A DNA stretch of 64,000 bases from Tribonema minus (Eukaryota > Sar > Xanthophyceae > Tribonematales > Tribonemataceae), in the NCBI GenBank assembly GCA_017506865.1, contig JAFCMP010000016.1:186001-250000 (forward strand), read 5' to 3'. The first letter of the stretch is position 1. The number at the start of each line of letters is the position of its first letter. The notes below the pieces were generated by a model. It was not told the origin of the DNA, searched no databases, and saw only the letters and a program-made list of their open reading frames with translations. The translations under genes and the position numbers were made by a program. Shown in pieces: positions 45,639 to 55,609 of this stretch.

Positions 45639-46879
45639 GCTTGCAGATGACATCACGAAAGGGATGTGTAGTACATCACAAAAGGGCGTCGTTGCGTACT
45701 TTGATGCGACATATATATGGAGCAGGATGTATGTTGTGACATATGTAATGCTACCCCCAGCTGCTGAGCACTGCTCCGTGGGCTCTTGTGCCTTCGTAAA
45801 TGCAGCCCCTGTGAATCGTTGCCGCTGCAGACACATTGACGCAGTCTTGTACGCGGTAGTTGTATATGCCTGGATGCACCGCGTTCATGCCCTATTGCTT
45901 ACAAATGCTATCAAGGTACCAAGTGTACTTTTTTTTAATTCTTATGTGTACCATTTGTTCTTTCTGAGGAAGACCCCCCGCGCCAAGTGGTGCACCATAC
46001 GCAGTCCCTATCTGAAAATACTGCTAGTCAGTAGTCACGGTCATGCTGAACAGCTCTGCAAAGCATTGCAGGTGGCTGAGGCAGTCTGAGTGGGATTTAA
46101 CAGCTGCGCCACATAACTGCAGCAGTGCTGATATTATGTGTCGACATGCACATGTTGTGCATGCATGCAACACATCTCAGAGGCTTGATAGCTGAACGAC
46201 AGTGTAGCTTGTGTGCCGAAGTGCGGCCGATGCGACAATTTTTGGTACCTGTACGCTGATGACCAACATACAACCATGTGATGATATATGATGATATCAT
46301 CCGATCGTAACAATCATTTATGCCGTGCAGGTACCAGGATGTGCGTTGCATGCACAACTCCTTGGTGCACACACATGATCTGCACTTCAGGCTGCACGCA
46401 GCCCTGTCAAGCACTGAGCCTAGGCCACCGTTGTAAACATTCCGCTATACAGACTGAACACAACATACTACCAATCTCTCCTGCGACTGCTCCAGGATAA
46501 TGCCCAAATTTTTCACCTGCCTGTCCGCACCACATGCCATTGCAAGTGTCTTGCCGCACTGTTGCAGTCCAGACTATGTGACTAGATCAGCTAAGCTGCT
46601 GATGCTCATCCCTTCGGTCTTGCACCCTACCTTTATAGCTCTGCCATCAAGTACTGCAGACTTCATGCAAACTAGGGCGCCCGCTTAGCTGCAATTGCAT
46701 TCGGCTACTGGCAACATGTGCCCAGCAATGATGCGAAATTGCGCTGCAGATGCGAATGCTGCTGGCCGCACAAGCTCTGGACTCGACGGGCTGATGATAT
46801 GTAAGGTCAGCATTGCCAGCACAAATGGCCCATTATGTGGCCAAGGGCTTGGTCAGAAAGTACACACTCGCATGTGACA
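45639..46879. other. Spacer between LINE A and the LINE B fragment
   Basis: An open frame at 45637-46089 (+) has no recognisable domain and directly follows the retrotransposon tail; I treat it as chance. Nothing else is supported, though the last few hundred bases may hold further decayed LINE B sequence. Confidence 0.5.
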
Positions 46880-47100
46880 ATGTGAGAGGCATTGCTCATG
46901 AGCAACTTGAAGTCGGTGATGGTTCAACTTGCTGCTGCATTTGCAAGCTGCCCCTCGCGGATGCTCGGCTGTGTTGCAGAGCCGGTGTCCAAGTTACAAG
47001 GCACAGCTGCACTTAGTCTAGTGCAGACTAGGCCGCTGCATAGGATTAAAGTTCACGATTGCATAAGACATCGCGGCCTCCTTGGGGTCTAAACAACTAC
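46880..47100 (+). mobile_element. Decayed LINE B 3' end (sense orientation)
   Basis: One frame reads RMLGCVAEPVSKLQGTAA, matching the end of the LINE B ORF (RMLGCVAAPVSKLLGHSA). It is followed by a 3' UTR similar to LINE B (GACTAGGC…GCATAAG…CGGCCTCCTTGGGG…TACAAGT). It is a 5'-truncated, diverged copy, in opposite orientation to the long LINE B at 50330-55445. Confidence 0.8.
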
Positions 47101-47345
47101 AAGTCAAGAAGTACATGAAGATCTCGCAAGAGCACTGGCTAGCTGGTGCCAATTCCTTACGCTTGTAAGCGTGAATACATAATGGTCATTAGCGTTGCTT
47201 CGGCATGAAAACAGGCTGGACAGAAGACAGCATCAGGAAGACAGCATAGCATGAGCAACTCCTCACTCAAACTATGCTAGAAATCCATTCTCAAGCTCCA
47301 GAAGCCCCCGAGATGCTCTTGCTGATGGTAAGGTTACGCCGTCTG
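47075..47345 (+). repeat. Tail repeat, left copy of an inverted pair
   Basis: Starting at GGTCTAAACAACTACAAGT, about 270 bp recur in inverted orientation at about 55610-55905. Shared blocks include GGCTAGCTGGTGC, AACACATAAT-like, GACAGCATA…GCAACTC, TATGCTAGAAA and CCAGAAGCCCCxGA. Each copy directly follows a LINE B-like 3' end, so the tail may belong to a longer-tailed LINE B variant or to another element inserted there. Confidence 0.8.
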
Positions 47346-47648
47346 CAGCTTGTAACTCGAAAGTTAAATCATACACATCTCTGCAAGATGCAAAGAGCCT
47401 AAGTGCTTGAAAGTTGCCCTTGACCAGCTGATTCGTTGAACGTGATTGGCGACCCCGACATCAAGCGAAGACATGCCTTCAGGCAATCTCTTGCCGGCGG
47501 CAGAACACCCGAAGGTGCCCGAAGGTGTCTCGGAAGGTATTATGCTCGAGCTGGTGACACGCCAGCGCCAAGTTGAACCCCAAGTGTCGCCGTTACGCAC
47601 CTGTGGCCATCCCCAATTTTTCCGGCAGCTACTGGACGAGTAACAGCG

Positions 47649-48705
47649 ATGGGCCTGTGCGCTGGGTCTACGAAAAAAGGCATACCCTGCCAATCCCACG
47701 CGGGCGAACACACGTACTGTCGCTGGCACCGTATTCAGGGCCCGGAACATGGCCGTATCAATGATGACTGCACGCATGCACGGCTGCGCCAGCTGCAACA
47801 GCACAAGCAATATGAGGAACAGCAGCGTCGCAAGGCGCAGAAAGAGCAGCAGCTTCGCCAAGAGCAGGAGCGGCAGCGTCTGAAGCAACAAGAGCAGGAG
47901 CGGCAGCGTCTGGAGCAACAGCGGCAGCAGCAAGAGCTGGACGCCGAGCACTAGAGACTGGCTCAACAGCGGGAAGCCCTGCGCATTGAACGAGATGCCG
48001 TTGCAGCAGAGAGGAGGCAGCACGCTGCTGCTGCCGCGGCGGCGGCGGAGCGGCAGCGGCGTCTGCAGGCAAGGTTGCTGCGTCCGAGGAACGTGCGCAT
48101 CAATGACGAACACCGTGCAGCTCAAGTTCAAGCTCCTGCCGCCACCAGACCGCCTGCAGCCGCCGCAGCGGCAGCTCGTAACAATGCTGAAGCTGCAGCA
48201 GCTGCCCGTCCTCAGCCCGATGTGGGCCTGACGGAGACCGCCATCGCACGCGGCGAGCCCACTGCCGTGTCGCTGTCCTACCTGCGGCGCTGCACCGACA
48301 ACTTCAACATCGCAGCAGTCATTGGCACAGGCGCCTTCGGCACCGTGTACATGGGTGTCGACACGCGCCTGGGGCTGCGCTTTGCGGTGAAGGGCCTCAA
48401 CGCCGCTGCGCTAGGGCAACAGGGCAGCGGCAACGCCTTCCGCGAGCAGTGGCGCCGCGGCGTGCAGCGCGAGATTTCCGTTCTGGCGGCATTCCGCCAC
48501 CCCAACATCATGCGCCTGCTCGGCCACTGCCTCGACGATGACGGCAGCGGCAACGACTGCTACCTGGTGTACGAGCTAGGCGACGGCAGATCGCTCGATG
48601 CGCACCTGCGCTGCGATGCTCTCGCCGCGGAGCTGCACTGGGGCAAGCGCCTGCGCATCCTCACGGGCATCGCGTGCGGGCTCAACTACCTGCACAGCTC
48701 CATGC

Positions 48706-48752
<47 letters not shown>

Positions 48753-49357
48753 TGCGGCGGCAGCAGCGTCATCTGCTACCACCGCGATGTCAAGAGCGCC
48801 AACGTGGTGCTCACTGCGCAGGGCGAGCCCAAGCTGATCAACTGCGGTCTGACGGCGCTCATGTGCGGCGAGGAGACGCAGGAGCCGCCGCAGCGTATAC
48901 CGCCGTGACCGTCATCGCGCCTCGCCTCGGCACTCCTGCGTACATGTGCCCGCAGTACAACGCCACGGGCAAGTACGGGGCGCGCTCGGAGATCTACTCC
49001 TTCGGCGTGGTCGTGTTGGAGGTGCTGTCAGGGCGCCTCAGCGGCGAGGGCGGAGCAATGCTGCGGGACCTGGCGGAAGACGGCGAGCTTCTGCCGGACA
49101 CACGCGCGGGAGACTGGCCGCCAGGCCTGGCCGCGAGTCTCCTGAAGCTGGGCCTGGACTGTACCGGCAGGTACAATAGGCGCCCTCCCGCCATGGTCAA
49201 CGTAGTGCAGATGCTCAACGCCATGGTGCGGGAGCACTGCCCCGAGGCGCGCGCAGCGGCTGGCGTCGATCCGATCGCGCAGCAGCGCCTGGTGCCGAAG
49301 GCACCTGTGCCAATAACCGCTGCGATGTTGAAGTTTTCGGTGCAGCACCGCAGGTAG
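47649..49357 (+). pseudogene. Zinc-finger plus Pelle/TKL-type protein kinase, broken
   Basis: The N-terminus MGLCAGSTKKGIPCQSHAGE… has spacing C-x9-C-x9-C-x2-H, then a Gln/Glu/Arg coiled-coil. An in-frame TAG (47952-47954) interrupts it. The same frame reopens into a kinase domain (about 48230-48908): glycine loop GTGAFGTVYMG, FAVKGL lysine, HPNIMRLLGHC, and HRDVKSANVVL. DFG is replaced by NCG, and a GGC tract adds about 15 Gly before the HRD motif. A frameshift near 48890-48910 moves the C-lobe (GTPAYMCPQY, EIYSFGVVVLEVLSGR) to another frame. The last codons (PKAPVPITAAMLKF) are antisense to the glycine loop of the inverted copy, so the native C-terminus is lost. The defects argue for a pseudogene. 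Confidence 0.75.
48708..48764 (+). repeat. GGC trinucleotide repeat (poly-Gly)
   Basis: About 15-16 near-perfect GGC units inside the kinase domain, just before the HRD motif, where families normally have a short loop. A recent expansion is likely, and assembly length may be unreliable. Confidence 0.9.
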
Positions 49358-50275
49358 GACAGCGACACGGCAATGGGCTCGCCGCGTGCGATGGCGGCCT
49401 CCGTCAGGCCCACCCCGGGCTGAGGGCGGGCAGCAGCTGCTGGTGCAGCATTGTTGCGAACTGCTGCAGCAGGAGGCGCAGCAGCAGCAGCAGCAGCAGC
49501 AGGCGCAGCAGCAGCTGCAGCAGCACGAACAGCATCAGCAGCGGCGGCAGCTGCTGCAGCCTGCTGATTCTGAAGCCGCCTGCGCTCCGCCTCGGCGGCC
49601 GCTCTGCGCTCTGCCTCGGCGGCCCGTCGCTCGATGCGCAGTGCCTCCTGCTGATCTGCCATCTTCTGGCGCTGGGCGTCCAGCACACGCTGCTGCCTCT
49701 GCTGCTCCTCCTGGCGAAGCTGCTGCTCTTCCCATTCAAGTTGCTGGCGCTCCTATTTCTGCGCCTTGCGACGCTGCTGCTCCTCATGTTGCTTTTGCTG
49801 TTGCAGGTGGCGCGCCAGCTGTGCACACGAGTATTCATCATCATCGACGCGGCCACATTCAGGGTCCTGGTCACGGTGCTGGTAGCAGTACGTGTGATCA
49901 CCCGCTGGGCGTCTGCAGCGTGTGTGTCTTTTGGTGTATCCAAAAACCCGACCCATTGCTATATCACTCGTTGTTGTTCAGCTAGGGATCGCTGGCCACA
50001 CACGGTGCTGCTGGCTTCCTCCAGGGCGACTCACCTTCAACTTTGCACTGGCGTGTCACCAGAGTTGCAACCTCTTTTTCATCGCATCGTATCGTGCTAA
50101 CTGCCGCAGGTGCGAGAGCAAACGAGTGCAAGCGAGTGCTCATGGCGAGATGACAGCTCGAGCTCACGCGATTGTGCCAGGCAGTGTAGTGCGCCGGTAC
50201 CCTCCGAGACGCAAGTTCTGCCGCGCGCGGCAAGAGATTGCCTGAGCAGTGCCTTCGCTTGATGTGAGCACCTGT
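49287..50275 (-). pseudogene. Inverted partial copy of the zinc-finger kinase gene
   Basis: Reading the minus strand: 5' region (ACATCAAGCGAAG, then CAGGCAATCTCTTGCCG, as at about 47455), zinc-finger-like segment (GYTKRHTRCRRPAGDHTYCYQH, first Cys changed), a stop after AQK, a Gln/Glu/Arg coiled-coil, an Ala-rich linker, and the kinase start AARGEPIAVSLSYLRCCTEN-like up to GTGAFGT, where homology stops at about 49287. It lacks the rest of the kinase domain. Divergence from the + copy is substantial (perhaps 20-25% by eye), so the duplication is not recent or was not tandem at first. Confidence 0.8.
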
Positions 50276-50406
50276 ATTTGCCTGACGTGTTGCAAGCCAA
50301 TGCGCGCCAGCAAACTTTGGTAACGTACGTATGGACTTGTATTTATAAAGGCCCAAGGGAGGCCGGGTTGCCTATGCAATCGAAAAGCTTGCGTCAACGC
50401 AGCAGC

Positions 50407-53400
50407 CTAGTCTGCGCTGTGCCCTAGGAGCTTGGATACCGGCGCCGCAACACAGCCCAGCATTCGCGCTCCACGTGTGTACGCCATGACGCGCTCCGCC
50501 AACTCCCGCACCAGCGATATGCTCAGCTCAATGAGGATCTGACGCTTAGCTAACCCGGCCTTGCGTAACACATCTGCCTTCCCCCCCCCTGAGCACAGTG
50601 CTGAGTGCATTGCCAACTCCTTAACAAAAAGGCTTGTCTGCTTGCCCAGCCGTCCGTACGACTCCTGCACGAATGGCACAAAAGCCCAAGATGACGTCAA
50701 GGTGCCGGTGTGGTGCTTGACCTTCGCGTCCTCCCCCACCCCAGCAGCATAGCCGTCCGTGTTCGAGGCATTTGTTTTGCCTGTCAGGTACGAGCTCGCT
50801 GTGGGCGCGCGCACACTTGTGTCTAGCACTATTCCCTTGTTACGGTATGCACTGCTAAAGTGCAGACACCCTGGGTCAATGACTGTGTCCGCCCGATACC
50901 CCGGTACCTTGAAGACGCTAGCGTCCTCATTGCGGACAATAGAGACATGGTGCTGTCTCAAGATGCGCTGCAGGCACCGCTTTTGGGCAGTGTGTGTCGC
51001 GTTGTGCCCCCGTATGTGCTGGCTGGGGCAGCTGATCGCATGCGTGGAGGTGGGGCTCACATCACTGCACCGCCATGGGCACACCTCGCCCTGTATGCCC
51101 CACCCGTCTATGAAGATCGCAATCAAAATCATCGTGGCTGCTGCCATACTGGACATGGGCGCCGCACCCGGGCGGTCATTGGCAGTGGGTGGCACGCTCA
51201 TCCACGCCATTGCCCCGGACGCACGCTGGCTGCGCAGCTGCGCCAGGACCCGTGCGCTAGCCTGTTGGCGGCGGCGGCTGGTGTCGCGCGAGTCACCAAT
51301 AGGTGCAGCCTGCGTCGGCTTGCCCACGGCACCAGCCGAGGCAGCCTCTAGGTCCTCCACCAGGCAATCCTCGTATTGACGTCGAAGAACATTTGAAAGG
51401 CCGGCTTGTAGTCCGTGCGTGAAGTGACCGCGCCGGCGGCGGGGCACTACCTTCCTGCAGATCTCGTCAGCATAGGCCTCCCAGTCGTCGTCGTCGTTTT
51501 CCTGCCCGCCGCTGCAGCTGCTTTCTTCCGCGCTAGTTTGTGTTTTAGCGGGCGTGGAAGGGGCAGCCGCGGCAGCGGCTTGAGGGCCAGGTACGGTCGC
51601 CGCCGCAGCGGCCGCCTCGGCGCCAGGCACAATGCCGTGGGTGTGTGGGGCTGGCTCAGTGGTCACTGTCTCCGTGACGGCAGTTGCGGCGTAGATCGCT
51701 TGCACCGCAGTGGGGAGCATCGACGCTGCGGCCGTCGTATCTGCTGCCCACCGTAGCAACGATGCTGGGAGCTGCTCGGCCACAGCTGTGCGTGATTTTT
51801 CGCCGCCATCAGCTGTCAGCGCTCGCGTAGAGCGTCGCACGGCCTCGATGATTGGCGGCAGTTCCTGGTCCTCGCGTATTGCGCATGAGTGCTGCGCGAA
51901 CCAGGTGACTGCGCCGTGTTCGTCAGTGCCGAGCCTCAGGGCCCCTGCTGCCACAGTGGCATGAATTATTGCCGGCCTCAGTGTTGTGCATGCCTGGGCC
52001 GTGTATGCGGCTGGTGCCAGTAGCCCCAAAAGCGGCATGCCCAGACCGCCTCGTCGCTCCGGCAACCGTGACGCCCGCAGTGGCACTGCGATGTCCGTGA
52101 GTTCTGGCGGGCCCAAGCGCGGCAATACCAGCACGCTGCCACTGCTGGCTTCCTCATTGTCACCAGCAGTGCAGGCGGCCAGCAGGTGTGACTTCATGGC
52201 TGCCGCGGTAGAGCAGCCGTGCAGATGCAGCATGCGTTCGAGCGTCCATGCACAGAACCCGTCAAACGCGTGCAACCATGTCTCACTCAAAGCCGTGTCA
52301 ACGACCCGAGCTAAGAAGCCCATGCGCTTCGTCAGTGACCTGCGTAGAATGAACTGTGCTGCCTGTAGGTGATGCCGCGCCATTCCAGCTAGCTGCCACG
52401 ACAATCGCCATGTCCCTGCGTCGACCAGATGCTTGCTCATGGCAGCGTGCACATAGGCTGGGTGCCCCACCGGTACCCCGACCGACGTAAAGCCCTGACT
52501 GGATTCTGGCATGGTGGTGTCCACAAACGGTATGTCAAGGGCGCGCAGGCGTGCTCTGGCCGCTTCATCAAACACTGTGCCGCGCATGGCGATGGCCAGC
52601 GACTTGTCTGGTCGAACGCGTAGGCCCCCTGCCGCCAGCCGGCGGATCACCTCTGCCACCCCAGCGGCCGCTGCATCGTCGAAGTAGGCAGCTTGCAGCA
52701 CGTTGAGGTCATCCAGGAAAGCGCAGTGCGGGGCTGGCGGTTCCGCTGTGCTGTGGCCGTAGGCCGGCATACTGCCGGGCGTCGCATTCACTCCATCAGG
52801 GTAGAAGAGTAGGAAGGCCGCTGCCACTGCAAAGTACAGCGGCCCTAGAGGGTCCCCTTGCTGGCACCCTAGGTGGGAGCAGATAATGCGAGCTTCACCG
52901 TTCACCTCCACCCGCATCTCTGGGGCAGTGTCACCACAGTATATGGACTCAAAGTGCGGGAGCAGCTCCGGACAGAAGAGCATAAGCCCCCGCACAATGG
53001 CGGCGCGATCCACACTGTTAAATGCGTTCTCACAGTCCAGTTGGATAGTGGTGCCATACAGCTCGTGCCACACGCGCGCGTGCGCTGCCACATGCTCGAC
53101 GCCAGACCGGTATCCTACGCCAAACTGCGACATGGAGGCCAGCAGCCCCGATATCTTGCCCTTGACACTCCGTGCCGCTGTGGACCCGAGGAGTCTGCGC
53201 CAGACACTGGAGCAGGCGATCGGACGCCGCTTCTGTCCTATGCCTGAGAGGGCCGCGGCGCGGAGAAGCCGTTGCGATTGCTCCGGCAGCAGTTCGGGCT
53301 CAACAAGCAGCGTCGTGAACACCTTGGCCAGGTGATGGGCGAATGCCGGTTCCATCACATCCGATTCTGAATCACCAGCTAGTCCTGGCGAGGCACTGCT

Positions 53401-54237
53401 CACGGGGCGGGTGGCTGCTTTCACTGGTGCACCAGGCCCAGCGGCCATCAAGAGGTGTTCATAGCGTAGGCCGTCCAGCCCTCCTGCCTTCCCCGCCCCT
53501 GCTGCGGACAAGGTCGACAGTATGTCTGCCGCCTCCACCTCGAGGCGCCGTCCGGCTGCGCTGGCAGCGTCCTCAGGCCTATCGCTGTGATCATGTGCCT
53601 GACCCGATTCGAAGACAGGACTGCCGCTGCCAGCTGGCCCGGTGGTCGTTGCCACCCCTGCGCTGTGTAAGCAGTGCCGCCGGGCGTCGCGTACCAGGTC
53701 GCGCACTTGCTCCATTGGCGTATCGACTACCCCCGGCCGGGTGCCAGTTTCAGGGTGCTTTGCTGCCAGCACCTGTGCCGTAACCTCGTCTGCTGGGGCG
53801 CATGGTTCACGCGCCTCTAGTCGTGCGGCAGCCAAGCCTACCCCCCGTCGCTTGCCTGAGAGGGCAGCGCATGCTGTTTGCTGCCTGGAGTCAGCCTCCG
53901 TCCAGTCGGCATCGAAGTTCGTTTGTGCCGACGCCGTAGCTGCGTTGTTTGGTTTGGGGGCCCGCAGCGCCGCTGCTGCTGACAGCGTCTTTCTCAGTAG
54001 CTCCGCGAAGTCGCCAGACAGCAACTCTGCCAGCCGGGCCGCAGGCGGCATACCGGTTCCCTCCGGTTGCCTACCAAAGGCCATCGCTGCTAGCAGGTGC
54101 AGCAGCCTGTAGCCGCGCTGCACTAGAGTCTGAGAAACCTGATGAGCAAACGCCCCGGCACCATGGTGGAGGCGCACCCGTGCCGCCTCACGTGCACTGT
54201 CTGTGGCGTCCGCCAGTAGTCGTGTGGCGTGCTCCAC
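50407..54237 (-). CDS. LINE B ORF2: reverse transcriptase and endonuclease
   Basis: About 1,276 codons. Landmarks: AGGLDGLRYEHL (about 250), QKRRPIACSSVWRRLL, TIQLDCENAFNSV (about 399, first catalytic Asp), CQQGDPLGPLYF (about 456), AFLDDLN (about 508, the Asp-Asp pair), VRPDKSLAI, and GVPVGHPAY. A thumb and an Ala/Thr/Pro-rich linker precede the knuckle CPWRCSDVSPTSTHAISC (about 1059) and the nuclease core GYRADTVIDPG…KGIVLDTSVRAP (about 1112-1145). The first codon taken is GTG, overlapping the ORF1 stop as TAGTG. The frame is open just upstream, so translation may start elsewhere or by re-initiation. It shares domain order with LINE A but little sequence. Confidence 0.88.
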   Translation of the reverse strand: MEHATRLLADATDSAREAARVRLHHGAGAFAHQVSQTLVQRGYRLLHLLAAMAFGRQPEGTGMPPAARLAELLSGDFAELLRKTLSAAAALRAPKPNNAATASAQTNFDADWTEADSRQQTACAALSGKRRGVGLAAARLEAREPCAPADEVTAQVLAAKHPETGTRPGVVDTPMEQVRDLVRDARRHCLHSAGVATTTGPAGSGSPVFESGQAHDHSDRPEDAASAAGRRLEVEAADILSTLSAAGAGKAGGLDGLRYEHLLMAAGPGAPVKAATRPVSSASPGLAGDSESDVMEPAFAHHLAKVFTTLLVEPELLPEQSQRLLRAAALSGIGQKRRPIACSSVWRRLLGSTAARSVKGKISGLLASMSQFGVGYRSGVEHVAAHARVWHELYGTTIQLDCENAFNSVDRAAIVRGLMLFCPELLPHFESIYCGDTAPEMRVEVNGEARIICSHLGCQQGDPLGPLYFAVAAAFLLFYPDGVNATPGSMPAYGHSTAEPPAPHCAFLDDLNVLQAAYFDDAAAAGVAEVIRRLAAGGLRVRPDKSLAIAMRGTVFDEAARARLRALDIPFVDTTMPESSQGFTSVGVPVGHPAYVHAAMSKHLVDAGTWRLSWQLAGMARHHLQAAQFILRRSLTKRMGFLARVVDTALSETWLHAFDGFCAWTLERMLHLHGCSTAAAMKSHLLAACTAGDNEEASSGSVLVLPRLGPPELTDIAVPLRASRLPERRGGLGMPLLGLLAPAAYTAQACTTLRPAIIHATVAAGALRLGTDEHGAVTWFAQHSCAIREDQELPPIIEAVRRSTRALTADGGEKSRTAVAEQLPASLLRWAADTTAAASMLPTAVQAIYAATAVTETVTTEPAPHTHGIVPGAEAAAAAATVPGPQAAAAAAPSTPAKTQTSAEESSCSGGQENDDDDWEAYADEICRKVVPRRRRGHFTHGLQAGLSNVLRRQYEDCLVEDLEAASAGAVGKPTQAAPIGDSRDTSRRRQQASARVLAQLRSQRASGAMAWMSVPPTANDRPGAAPMSSMAAATMILIAIFIDGWGIQGEVCPWRCSDVSPTSTHAISCPSQHIRGHNATHTAQKRCLQRILRQHHVSIVRNEDASVFKVPGYRADTVIDPGCLHFSSAYRNKGIVLDTSVRAPTASSYLTGKTNASNTDGYAAGVGEDAKVKHHTGTLTSSWAFVPFVQESYGRLGKQTSLFVKELAMHSALCSGGGKADVLRKAGLAKRQILIELSISLVRELAERVMAYTRGARMLGCVAAPVSKLLGHSAD

Positions 54238-55445
54238 TAGCCGTGCCCACTGGGTGCACTGCAGCTGAGTGCGGAAGGGGTTGGCAGTCGTGGTGAACCG
54301 CAGCAGCAGTAGATCCGCCTCATTGGTCTGGTCAAGTGCGTGGACGACCGAGGGCGTCGAGAGGTCCCAAGCCAGGGATGCTCGTGCCTGGGGCTTTGAG
54401 GGCCTGCCACTGGTGGTGGTGGTCGGGGGGGCGGTGACGCGGCATCATCCGGCGGGTCCACGTCCATGTCCGCCCATCCCACGGCCGTCCCGTGGGAGGG
54501 GCTGCTGTCCTGCAGCCTCAGGCTGTCAGACTGAGTGCGGCTGCCGGCGCTGCTAGGCGGTGCCGCAGCAGCTGCCGTTCGGCGCCGGCGTTGCGCGCCG
54601 GTTGCCGTAGCCGCCGGGCGTTTCTTGCTAGACTTTGAGTTGGCAGCGCCACTAGCCGGCACCGCCGGTAGTTTTGGAGGTGTCGCTGCGGCAGCCCCCG
54701 CCGCCGCGGCCGCGCCGTCGCTACCCGCACCCCCGCCCTCGGACTGGCCCGGGGGTACTGCCGGGCGTGCGCGCGTGGGGGCGCTTCCATTCCGTCGACA
54801 CGTGTGGCATGGCGAGGTCAGCGCGCATTGCCTCTGCCCCGCGCTGGCTGACATATGGACCAGGCCGCAGGCACCTGTGCATGCACTCAGCTTCCTTACC
54901 GCCCGTAGGAAGTCTTCTGCCGTGCAACCATACATGGTGCTCATCTCCTGCACATGCTTGGCATGGTGTGCCCCAGTGCTGCAGGTACTGCTGCCTGAAG
55001 GGGCACGGTCACCGGATGGGTCGTGATCAACCTGCTGCCGGATGCCCTTGGCGTATGCTGCCGCCGGATTTTGCTGACAGTGTGATGTGCTCGCCTCAGG
55101 GTTCAGCATCGACCTCGTGCAGCTACCACCGTTGAAGTGGGCCACTACCGGTGCCATGCGGCTCGCAGCTGACAGTTTGCCTCGCTGTTTGCTGTCCTCT
55201 TTCTGACCATTGGCAAGCTGCCAAAATGCCAGTGTGCATAGTGGACACCTCAGTGGCTCAGGCTGCTGTGGCAACTGCAGCGCAGTACGGGGCTGTGTCC
55301 GACTCGGAGCCGTGATGTGGGTGCTGTCAGCTTGAGTGGTCGCCGACGCTGTCATAGTGGTTGGCAAGGGCGGAGCTGCCGCAGGGGCGACAAGCAGTTC
55401 AAAGTGTCCCACATTTGTATATAGCCCAGGCGGCGTCCACAGCAT
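54237..55445 (-). CDS. LINE B ORF1, probable nucleic-acid-binding protein
   Basis: 402 codons from ATG at 55445 to TAG at 54237-54239. It is Pro/Ser/Ala-rich with Cys/His clusters (CPLCTLAF near residue 70; CTGACGLVH and CHTCRRN near 190-225) and a basic stretch (SSKKRPAATATGAQRRRR, about 275). This fits ORF1-type RNA-binding proteins of LINEs, but no standard zinc-finger spacing is complete. It overlaps ORF2 by one base in a different frame, which suggests coupled translation; that is inference. Confidence 0.6.
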   Translation of the reverse strand: MLWTPPGLYTNVGHFELLVAPAAAPPLPTTMTASATTQADSTHITAPSRTQPRTALQLPQQPEPLRCPLCTLAFWQLANGQKEDSKQRGKLSAASRMAPVVAHFNGGSCTRSMLNPEASTSHCQQNPAAAYAKGIRQQVDHDPSGDRAPSGSSTCSTGAHHAKHVQEMSTMYGCTAEDFLRAVRKLSACTGACGLVHMSASAGQRQCALTSPCHTCRRNGSAPTRARPAVPPGQSEGGGAGSDGAAAAAGAAAATPPKLPAVPASGAANSKSSKKRPAATATGAQRRRRTAAAAAPPSSAGSRTQSDSLRLQDSSPSHGTAVGWADMDVDPPDDAASPPPRPPPPVAGPQSPRHEHPWLGTSRRPRSSTHLTRPMRRIYCCCGSPRLPTPSALSCSAPSGHG

Positions 55446-55609
55446 ATCCAGATGGTAACGTACAATTTAGCATCATGTGTGCAATGCAGCGGCCGAGGTT
55501 ACAAAATGGAACAATAATTTAGCACAAATAGCGGGAGACCCAATGGTCAACCAGGCGATTTCCAAGCACTTGGAGGAGCTCCTGCATGTTGCAGAAATAA
55601 TTATGTTAT
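55446..55609. other. 5' flank of LINE B
   Basis: May include the LINE B 5' UTR or promoter; nothing recognisable. Confidence 0.4.

Larger units (their letters stand above)
50330..55445 (-). mobile_element. LINE B: two-ORF non-LTR retrotransposon with restriction-like endonuclease
   Basis: Two adjacent minus-strand ORFs (54237-55445 and 50407-54237), followed by a short 3' UTR ending near TTTATAAATACAAG (about 50336). No LTR, protease or integrase is present. The second ORF has reverse transcriptase, CCHC knuckle and restriction-like endonuclease. Both ORFs are open over their full length as read, so the copy may be intact or young. The exact 5' end and a target-site duplication could not be fixed. 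Decayed 3' ends of relatives lie at 46880-47100 and about 55870-55960, with a possible trace near 62320-62400. Confidence 0.85.

Noticed and set aside
45637-46089. 150-codon open frame just after LINE A
   Set aside because: No motif, starts inside the LINE tail and target duplication, composition like non-coding sequence.
48598-48837. Poly-Ala open frame over the kinase GGC tract
   Set aside because: Frame shadow of the GGC repeat; the poly-Gly frame is the one continuous with kinase motifs.
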